Shown here piece by piece: positions 56,340 through 64,000 of a DNA stretch of 64,000 nt (its first letter is position 1; each line of letters opens with the position of its first letter). Made by a program: the position numbers and the translations under genes. Origin of the DNA: Edaphochlamys debaryana (lineage: Eukaryota > Chlorophyta > Chlorophyceae > Chlamydomonadales); NCBI GenBank assembly GCA_016858145.1, contig JAEHOE010000202.1, positions 1 to 64,000 on the forward strand. The letters run 5' to 3'. The notes beneath the pieces were generated by a model. That model saw only the letters and a program-made list of their open reading frames with translations. It had not been told where the DNA came from and made no database searches.

Positions 56340-57075
56340 TCGACGCGCAGGGTTCAGACTCTTTGAGCCTCCAGTGCGACACGCCCGCCGCCGCTCAGGC
56401 GCGTGGCCCGAGCGGCGCTCAACGTGCAGTGCTCAGGCTCTCTACGCCTGCGATGCGCCACGATTGCCCCTCGGCCCACGCGCCTAAGCGGCGCTCGACG
56501 TGCAGTGCTCAGACTCCCTGAGCCTGCAATGCGACACGCCCGCCGCCGCTCAGGCGCGTGGCCCGAGCGGCGCTCGACGTGCAGTGCCCAGGCTCTCTGG
56601 GCCTGCGATGTGCCACGACTGCCCCTCGGCCCACGCGCCTAAGCGGCGCTCGACGTGCAGTGCTCAGACTCCCTGAGCCTGCAATGCGACACGCCCGCCG
56701 CCGCTCAGGCGCGTGGCCCGAGCGGCGCTCGACGTGCAGTGCCCAGGCTCTCTACGCCTGCGATGCGCCACGACTGCCCCTCGGCCCACGCGCCTAAGCG
56801 GCGCTCGACGTACAGTGCTCAGACTCCCTGAGCCTGCAATGCGACACGCCCGCCGCCGCTCAGGCGCGTGGCCCGAGCGGCGCTCGACGTGCAGTGCTCA
56901 GGCTCTCTACGCCTGCGATGCGCCACGACTGCCCCTCGGCCCACGCGCCTAAGCGGCGCTCGACGTGCAGTGCTCAGACTCCCTGAGCCTGCAATGCGAC
57001 ACGCCCGCCGCCGCTCAGGCGCGTGGCCCGAGCGGCGCTCGACGTGCAGTGCTCAGGCTTTCTATGCCTGCTGTG
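56340..57075. repeat. 155-bp tandem repeat array (about 4.7 copies)
   Basis: Units repeat exactly every 155 bp (for example gcgtggcccgagcggcgctc at 56400, 56555, 56710, 56865, 57020). Each unit holds two related halves of about 77 bp (gcggcgctcgacgtgcagtg twice), so it grew from an older dimer. It begins about 80 bp after the stop codon of paralog E. Confidence 0.95.
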
Positions 57076-57092
57076 TGCTGAACAGCCCAACA

Positions 57093-57290
57093 GCCCTTTA
57101 CAGCCACCCGCAGTGCCAAGCCCACCATGGGTCGGCCTGCCCTTCCCGCGGATCTCCGCTTGGCCTCAGTGCCTAAGGCGTCGTCGCCTCAATTACTCTG
57201 GCTTTACAGCCACCCACAGTGCCAAGCCCGCCGTGGGTCGGCCTGCCCTTCCCGCGGATCTCCGCTTGGCCTCAGTGCCGCACGCCCCGC
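57093..57290. repeat. ~108-bp direct duplication
   Basis: ttacagccacccgcagtgcc through gatctccgcttggcctcagt is found at about 57096-57170 and again at 57205-57278; a shorter piece (cagtgccaagcccgcc) recurs at 57333. Confidence 0.85.
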
Positions 57291-57339
57291 CGCCTGATCG
57301 TCTCCGTCATGCATCTAAGCAACTACTACTTGCAGTGCC

Positions 57340-59150
57340 AAGCCCGCCTAGGGTTGACTTGGCCGCATGGCCACAGTGCCAGTCAAGGCGCCTCGCTTCT
57401 TCTTTTCAGTCAGCGTCATACCACACACGGGCTTGGGGAGCTCAGGCGGTGGCTGATGGAAGCGCCGCAGGACCTTCCGGGGTAGGAGGGCGTGTGTGCC
57501 GGAGAACTTCTTCTGTCGTTGTTGTCTAATCGCTGAGGAGCCTGTGGTGTGAGAAGTGTAGTGGAACCCTGAGGGAGATGAGACGCGTGGCTCTATTGGA
57601 GCGCACGATCTGGACTTGGGGAGGCTTGGGGAGTGGCTTGTATAATGACAGTTTGGAAGTGTGAGAGGGTGGCGGCCAGCGTCAGGCTTGCTTGGGAGGT
57701 GCACGGGCACCACGGGAGGGCAGCAGAGGACGGGGTGCTGGATTCGTCGGTCGGGGGGGACTCCCGCGGGCGCCACATGGGGGCTGGGTCCAGGGTCGCC
57801 GGCAGACCGTGCGCGATCCAGGTCACTTTTATGGGCACACATCTTTGCGCACTCAACTGAAATCCAGGTCGGGGCAGGGCCGAGGGCAGGTTGAGCACTT
57901 TCAGGCAGGCAAGCGACCACCGAACCCCTGGCATGGAGTTTGCAGCAATGACGCCGGCGGGAGGAGGTGTACGAAAGCTACGTCTGTGCTTCTAGACTCT
58001 GCCCCACAAGTTCGGAGACTAGGGGACAGGGTGCGAGGCTCCCGGATGTGAGGGATGGGCACAGAGGCGAGCATGCAAGACCTTCAGCTTCAGAGACAGA
58101 GAAGCGACGGGGACGGTGTTGCTCTCACGGTTGGGCAGAGAGTCGAGGATGGGGCGCTGCGAGCATCTGGTGGGACTTCCGTGGGGGGGGGGCTCTCGGC
58201 GTTCGGCGTATCGCGTGGGTCGGGTTACAGGCGTGTGTCGCAAGACGCGTCGGTGGTCGGCTTTGTCCACACAAAGTGTTCACTACACACATACATCGCA
58301 CCCCAAACTTCCTTTTTAACGCGCGTATCACCGAACACAAGGCCTCTTGCGAAAGTCGACCGGCGGGGCCTCGCAGGGACGAGGGGCAGGGGTGAGACCT
58401 TGTTGCCATATGTGCAGCAACTAAGCCACTGTTCAGTTCATGAGTCATTACCCATGCCTAATGCGCTGCAACACTGGGAGGCGCTTACGGCAGGGTGTGA
58501 AGCGTAGGGGCGTGGGGTTATTATAGACAACGGGGCGTAGTGCCGCGGTGACTGGCGTCGCATTATGTTGGGCGACGCAGAATGCCTGTGCCTATAAACG
58601 GGGGACCCTTTGCACTAGAGTAACCCCGGGCTGCTCCGCACGTCGGTGCACCGAAAAGGGCTGGCTTGACGGCTCCGGGGCGTGGGGTGCTGCTGGTTGC
58701 CCTGGGGGCCGCCGGCCCGCCGCCCTCTTGGCTGGCCCCGTGTTTTCCTGCGATGTGAGAAGGCAGGCAGCTATGGCAGAGAAATGGTGGGCATAGCTAT
58801 ATGTTGACGGGTGGGCAGAGAGTTTGGGTCGAGAATGGGACTCCCCAGGGACTCTCTCCGTGGGCCGGGCAAGGGGGGCGGGTTTAGGAATGACGCATTA
58901 CAGGGTTGCGGCCAGCGGGCAGCAAGCTGCCGGCCCCGCACAAGGGGGAGAGGGTCAACTTCCCCCGACCCCAGGCGTACCCTAAGGGAATGTCCAACAC
59001 CGAGGCAGCCACCTACTCCAACCCATACAGCTACAGTCTCAGCCCGAGTGGGCTAGCTACATGAGATCATCACAAGCACCTCAATCACGCCGAGTCAGGG
59101 GGAAGGCGGCTCGACATCTGCAGGGGGGTTGAACCGCGGCGGGGTTAGAA
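57340..59150. other. Intergenic with a duplicated SDR promoter fragment
   Basis: No supported gene. About 58240-58370 is a diverged copy of the SDR upstream region (see next entry). Confidence 0.6.
58240..58370. repeat. Diverged copy of the SDR promoter/leader (59150-59290)
   Basis: Shared blocks in the same order: gacgcgtcggtSgtcggct, acatacat, caccccaaacttcctt, taacRcgcgt and aaggcctcttgcga. The proximal copy precedes the SDR start at 59362 by 70-200 bp; the distal copy is followed by no gene. Confidence 0.8.
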
Positions 59151-59361
59151 CCGTGACCCGCGAGACGCGTCGGTCGTCGGCTCCAGCCACGTACATAGCA
59201 GCTGCTATTCTTACATACATACATTGCACCCCAAACTTCCTTCTTAACACGCGTTGCAACGACCAGAAGGCCTCTTGCGACAACCGACCCACATCCACAC
59301 GTACCATCCTTGTGACAACACCCTTCTCGCAACACCGCTCTCTCCACTACCACTTGTAGCC
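59150..59361 (+). promoter_or_regulatory. SDR promoter and 5' leader
   Basis: Region directly upstream of the SDR start, ending in a C/A/T-rich leader with good start context (GTAGCCATGG). The segment 59150-59290 is the one duplicated at 58240-58370. No TATA box was identified. Confidence 0.45.
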
Positions 59362-62300
59362 ATGGCTCTACGCTCCACCGCTCCCGCTGCGCTCTCGCGC
59401 CAGGCCGCTCGTCGCGTGGCCGGGCGACGCGCTCTGGTCTGCCAGGCCTCGGTCGCTGGCAAGCACATCCTTATTACCGGTGGCAACACGGGCATTGGCT
59501 ATGAGACAGCGCTTGACCTGGCCCAGAAGGGCATGAACGTCACCATGGCTTGCCGCGACAACGACAAGGCGCAGGCCGCGGTCCAGCGCATCAAGTGAGA
59601 TTCCTGCGTGCTCGCGCTCAGCGAGTTGCGAGATGACGGGGTTAACGGGTGGCTCAGACGACCCTGTGTTGGTGCCTCGCGGACCTGTGGCTCAGGCCAC
59701 CCGAAAGCCCCCTCGCCTTCTTGCACTTTCTTCACACAGTTCTCGTTCTTCCCGCCGCTCTCACCGAGCCACAGTCGTCTTCTATGCGTTCTCCTCCTGT
59801 TCAAGCCGTTACACTTCCGCCCCAAACGCTACAACCTGTCGCTGCCCTTCTCCCCCTTGCCCCTTCTGTTGTCCCAGGTCCGCCGTGCCCTCGGCCCGCG
59901 TGGATACCGTACACCTGGATCTGTCCGACCTGGATTCCGTACGGGACTGCGCACAGCGTGTACTGGACAGCGGCGTGCAGTACGACGTGTGGCTCAACAA
60001 CGCGGGTGGGCAGGCGAAGGGGTCGGGGGCCTTGGGCACAGGCCTGGAACTTGCACGTGAGGCTGTCAGGGCGCAACGGGTCCAGGCGGTCGCCGCTTGC
60101 GTCGGACATCCCTCTAACACTGTCTTCATGCCAACCCACAATTTATCCGCACTCTCTTGAAACTGACCCCAACCTCGCGCCTCCCCCTCCCCGCCCTCCG
60201 CCCACCCCCAGGCGTCATGGCCTGCCCCAAGCTGGCCACCGCCCAGGGCTACGAGTACCAGCTGGGCGTCAACCACCTGGGCCACTTTGCGCTCACGCAG
60301 GCAGTGCTGCCGGCGCTGCAGGCGGCCAACAAGTGAGCAAACCTGGGTTTTAAACCGTTGTGGTGGTGCTGCACCTTGTGTGTCTCAGCAGCTCAGTAGC
60401 TAGTTCGGGGGTTAGGCGGTGCGGGCGGTGCTGCCGGCACTGCAGGCGGCCGACAAGTGAGGCGGCCTTACGGAGGGGTGATGGCCAGCTAGGTAGCTAG
60501 GGGAAGGGGTCACGTAGGTAGCGGTTCAGGCGCTGCAGGCGGCCAACAAGTGAGCCGAGTGCTGGGCGGAGAGGGGCAGCTGAGGGCACTAGGGGCTTTG
60601 TGGAGTGGGTTCGCAGGTAGTGGGTGGGCTGTGCAGGCAGTGCTGGCGGTGCCGCAAACAAGTGAGCGGGCCCCAGGGCCCTGTTGAGCGGGATGGGCGG
60701 GGTGGACAATCGGCGAAGTGGCAAATGACCGCCCTTCAAACCTGCTCCGTGGGAACGCCAACCTGCCTCGCTCCCTCGCCACCCTTCTCGTCCCAGGCCC
60801 GTCCGCATCATCAATGTGGCCTCCGCCGCCCACACCTTTGGCCAGATCAACTTTGCGGATCTGCAGCACGACAAGGAGTACGACGCATGGAAGGTGTACG
60901 GCCAGTCCAAGGTGGGGACAGGGATGGGACAGGGATGGTGAGGCCGAAGGGGGAGGCCGGATGCCCCTATCCTGGAGTGTCCTGCCCACTACCTTCGACC
61001 TCGACCGCCTCACTTGATCGGCCCACTGGGCCCCTCTCGCAAACATGGAACGTCCCCTTTCACAACTGCTCCCCTGCCCTTTCACTCCTGGGCCGTCCCC
61101 GCCCCCCTTCCCCCCCAGCTGGCCAACGTCATGTACTCGTACGAGCTGGCGCAGCGCCTGGGGCCGGACAGCAAGGTGGGGGTGTAGAGGGGGGAGGCTC
61201 AGAGAGGGCTCAGATTAGTGTCATGACACGCTCACAGCACGGGGCAGGACTGGGGCCGGGCAGCAAGGAGGTTTGGGCGGGATGGAATTGTCAAGAAGGC
61301 GGCACGGACCTGTGGAGTGCAACGCCCGGGATCCTTGGGGCCAAGGTGGGGGCATGCTAGGGCGGATGGCCCAACACATCGTGCCGGCGGGGCCAAAGCA
61401 CGACTGAGTCCCAGATGAGGAGGGTCCGGGAGTTCGACCCCCTCACCCTGGTCGATTCTAAACACTCCTCTCCCCTCTCCCGACTTGACTCGCAGATCAC
61501 GGTCAACGCTCTGCACCCGGGCGTGGTCAAGACGGAGCTGGGCAGGTGCGGAAGGGGCAATACCCACCAGGTGCACCGGCTAGCCGATGCTTCTCCCCCA
61601 TCATATTCCATACACCCCCCTCACTCCTACTCCCCCCACCCTACAAGGTGGATGGTGGAGGACTCCAAGAAGTCCTGGTTCATGCCTCTGGCGCTGGAGG
61701 CCTTCAAGCTCTTCATGCTGGAGCCCAAGCAGGTGGGGGGAGGGGAGGTTGAAGGAAGCTGAGGGAAGGTGGGGTGGAGGAGAGGGAGGGGAGGGGAGGG
61801 GAGGGGAGGAGAGGGAGGGGAGGAGAGGAGAGGGAGGGGAAGGGAGGAGAGGGAAGGGTTGAGGGGGAGGGGGAGGAGGCAAACGGGGGGCCACGGTGCG
61901 GGTTGTGGGCGGGTCTTCATGCCCGGGCCCAAGCAGGTGTGTGTTGACGATCAGTGCCAGTAAAGTGGCGGGGCGCGGAGGACTCCACGGGTGCTCGCAC
62001 TATGCGCTCTCATCAACCCACGAGTCCGACTGCCTCCGACCCAGATCGTCCCACCCCCCATCCCTGCCCGCTCCACCCCCCACCCCACCCCAAGCTAAGC
62101 TTTCCTGGCGCAGGCGTTAAGACGCGCTCCCGCTTCTCAGATTCAAACACCCCCACCCCACCCCACCCCACCCCACCCCACCCCACCCCACCCCACCCCA
62201 CCCCACCCCACCCCACCCCACCCCACCCCACCCCACCCCAGGGCGCCGCCACGTCGATCCACCTCGCCTCCAGCCCTGAGGTTGAGGGAGTCACGGGCAA

Positions 62301-62733
62301 GTACTTCGACAAGTGCCGGCCCGTCACCTCCAGGTGTGTGTGTGGGGTGAGGGTTGAAAGGAAGGGGCAGGGTTCGACGCATTCCTTGGGCCCGTGCATG
62401 AAGGGGCTCACAGGGCTCCATGCGCGTGCGTTCGTGCCCTGACGGCTGTCAAGTCTCGCTCCGGGTTGGGTTGGCTCGGGTACCGTCCCTTCCGTTCTCT
62501 TCACCGCGCGGCCGCTTCTGTCCCCTTCTCGTTGAGGCCTCCCTGCCGAAACCTTTTCCCTCCTCTTCATCTACCGTGTCCTCACCCCTGCCCTGCCGTG
62601 CCCCATGCGCCTGCTCCCCGTACCCCACAGCCCGGCATCGTACGACAAGTCCGTACAGCAGCGGCTGTGGCAGGTCAGCGAGGAGCTCACGGCCGCCACC
62701 AGGGCGAGCAAGACGGTGGTCATGTCGGCGTAA
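59362..62733 (+). CDS. Chloroplast-targeted short-chain dehydrogenase/reductase
   Basis: Nine exons: 59362-59594, 59878-60005, 60212-60332, 60797-60911, 61119-61175, 61496-61545, 61648-61732, 62242-62333, 62631-62733; all phases agree, 327 residues. Residues 1-30 ([18 protein letters not shown] ...) form a typical algal chloroplast transit peptide. The Rossmann core has TGGNTGIG (39-46), NNAG (118-121), Ser170 and YxxxK (Tyr195, Lys199) followed by [11 protein letters not shown], and [10 protein letters not shown] after it, as in RDH11/12-like and TIC32-like classical SDRs that use NADP(H). The C-terminal half lacks the extra loop and cysteines expected for light-dependent protochlorophyllide reductase. 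The substrate is unknown. Introns carry several satellite and exon-derived repeats. Confidence 0.88.
60300..60670. repeat. Repeated copies of SDR exon 3 tail and donor in intron 3
   Basis: The exon 3 end gcaggcggccaacaagtgag is followed within the intron by copies at about 60423-60463 (ctgcaggcggccgacaagtg), 60527-60556 and a worn one at 60635-60668. Each ends in a potential aagtgag donor. Confidence 0.8.
61755..61885. repeat. Purine-only GGGGAGGGGA-type tract in SDR intron 7
   Basis: An approximately 120-bp run of G and A with very few pyrimidines, starting just after the exon 7 donor. Confidence 0.85.
62148..62241. repeat. (CCCCA)n tract forming the SDR exon 8 acceptor
   Basis: About 18 pentamers of cccca/ccacc run directly into the CAG acceptor of the exon that starts at 62242, so the repeat itself provides the polypyrimidine tract. 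Confidence 0.95.
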
Positions 62734-63974
62734 GCGCGGCAGTCAGGCCACAAGCACTCCAATGCCGTGTGAATGCAAAGTGCTTCAAGTGGAGCGAAAG
62801 GGAGAGCAATGTTGAGAGAGAGGCGTGAGCGTCGAGAGCTAGCGGTCGTGAGCGAGAGTCGGTTGGGGTGCCGCTTCGCATTGGAGCGAGAGAGGTACAC
62901 GGAGGGGCTGCAAAGGGTGTGCTACAGCAGTGAGGTGGATACCGAAGTGGTGCGGTATGCAGCGAGAGGGCATTGCGGGGAGGTTGCGTGTGAAGTCGGA
63001 GAGTTGAGAGCCTCTGGAGTTGATGAGAGCCTCTGAGAGTTGAGGGCGGTGGGGTGGGCCAGCAGCACGCCAGGTCTTGGGAGTGCTACGGCGGCCGTGG
63101 GCGGCCTCTGGAGTTGATGAGAGTGTCGGGGCGGGGCGGGGCGGGGCGGCAGCTTTGGATCGATCCGTTTGCGGTCAGCTTGGCGATTGCGGCCAAGGCG
63201 GTTTGCCTCGACTTGAAGCGCTGGCTCCTTGGGGGCATGCGCATGCAAAGCGAACCAGGATGGCAGATTCCGGGCTGGACTGGCGAAAGGGTCGAAGGCG
63301 ACTTACTGCAGAGATGTGGGCATGTTCAGCACAGTTCAGCACGGTGGCCAAGCCAAAACCCACAAGGCAGAGTGCTCTCCTTGCCGCCGCGCGGGCTTAG
63401 TGTGCACGTGCGGGCGTACACCGTTACCGCGCTTCATTGACTCCAGGGCAAGGAAGGGTGGGCACGTCCATCGAAGGGTAGAGCACTTCGTCGATGCCCG
63501 TCGCGGAAGGGTAGAATGTTCGAGGGCAGGAAGCACGGGGTAAGGGGTTGGGCAATGCGGGCACTCTGAACTCCTCTCGCTCCTTGGTTGGCGGCAGCGT
63601 CCCTTGCAGTCCCGAGCGAGGGGGCGGGGTCGATGGGGGCTGCGAGAGCTCTGGAGGGCGGCAAAACCCGGCACGCGCATTGCTGGCGCTGTTGCCACGC
63701 GGAGACTTGCCCCTGCCCGGAAAACGTCTCCGGCTCGCATTCAGAAGCTGATCCACGCAAACGCGGTGCCTAGCGCCCTTGGACTTTTGAAAGCTTCTGC
63801 ATCTTTCCACCGTTTTTACCGCGACACTCTTGCCGCCGCGTCCGGCGCCAGTGTTATACTGGTGCAGTCTCTTGAACTGCTGCACGCGGCCTCGCTAGCG
63901 GGACGTACGTGCACTGGCGCATTTCGCCGATTCTTCTCTCCAGTCCAGCGCTGCGACACCACGGGACAGCGAAG
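62734..63974. other. 3' flank of the SDR gene and intergenic DNA
   Basis: No supported gene, RNA or clear poly(A) signal is seen. Short gagagttgagagcctctgga repeats occur at 62999-63120. Confidence 0.55.
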
Positions 63975-64000
63975 ATGGCAGATATGTGCCTCTGCTTCTT
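63975..64000 (+). CDS. Possible start of a gene cut by the window edge
   Basis: An ATG in good context (GCGAAGATGGC) begins an open frame reading MADMCLCF and runs off the window. Too short to judge; noted only because the upstream sequence is leader-like. Confidence 0.2.

Noticed and set aside
56403..57176. Five 79-102-codon ORFs spaced 155 bp apart
   Set aside because: They are the same satellite unit read repeatedly, not a gene family.
59362..62733. Light-dependent protochlorophyllide reductase
   Set aside because: The SDR core matches, but the POR-specific insertion and conserved cysteines are not present. The YGQSK-LANV signature fits RDH/TIC32-like enzymes better.
1..64000. tRNA or rRNA genes
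   Set aside because: No cloverleaf box motifs or rRNA-like conserved stretches were noticed on reading. A tRNAscan run would settle it.

Overview
This window is nuclear DNA from a volvocine (Chlamydomonas-like) green alga. It is very GC-rich, with many short introns (GTGAGT/GTGCGT donors, CAG acceptors), low-complexity Ala/Ser/Gly/Pro linkers, dense mini- and microsatellites, and an IFT-dynein subunit close to the Chlamydomonas one. Gene models were built by hand from splice sites. Eight models keep reading phase through every exon: two ankyrin-family genes with nine exons, two with five exons, the plastid acyltransferase, the nucleotide-sugar transporter, the dynein light intermediate chain and the SDR.

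Left end (1-9000): a ~94-bp tandem array, then degraded loci. These are an HNH-endonuclease-like gene, a JmjC-like gene, an unrecognised gene and paralog A of the ankyrin family. Each needs one or more single-base corrections to be read through.

Centre-left (6.9-26 kb): four tandem, same-strand members (A, B, C, D) of an unrecognised modular protein family. They have a conserved N-terminal module, a Cys/His motif that looks like a zinc site, a third module ending in an AxAWLxT motif, long disordered linkers, and a C-terminal helical region with ankyrin-type repeats. A fifth member, E, lies on the opposite strand at 53.6-56.3 kb. A, B and C share a conserved upstream ORF whose flanking DNA is more alike than the proteins are.

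Centre (27-47 kb): a mitochondrial IF-3-like gene overlapping a coiled-coil reading frame, a plastid lysophosphatidate acyltransferase, a Golgi-type nucleotide-sugar transporter with two partial 3'-end copies upstream, and a large Ser/Ala-rich disordered protein.

Right (48-64 kb): the IFT dynein light intermediate chain gene (D1bLIC), diverging from family member E; a 155-bp tandem repeat array; and a chloroplast-targeted short-chain dehydrogenase/reductase whose promoter has a partial copy about 0.9 kb upstream. The genes do not form one pathway. The main theme is local duplication: tandem paralogs, exon fragments, promoter copies and satellites.
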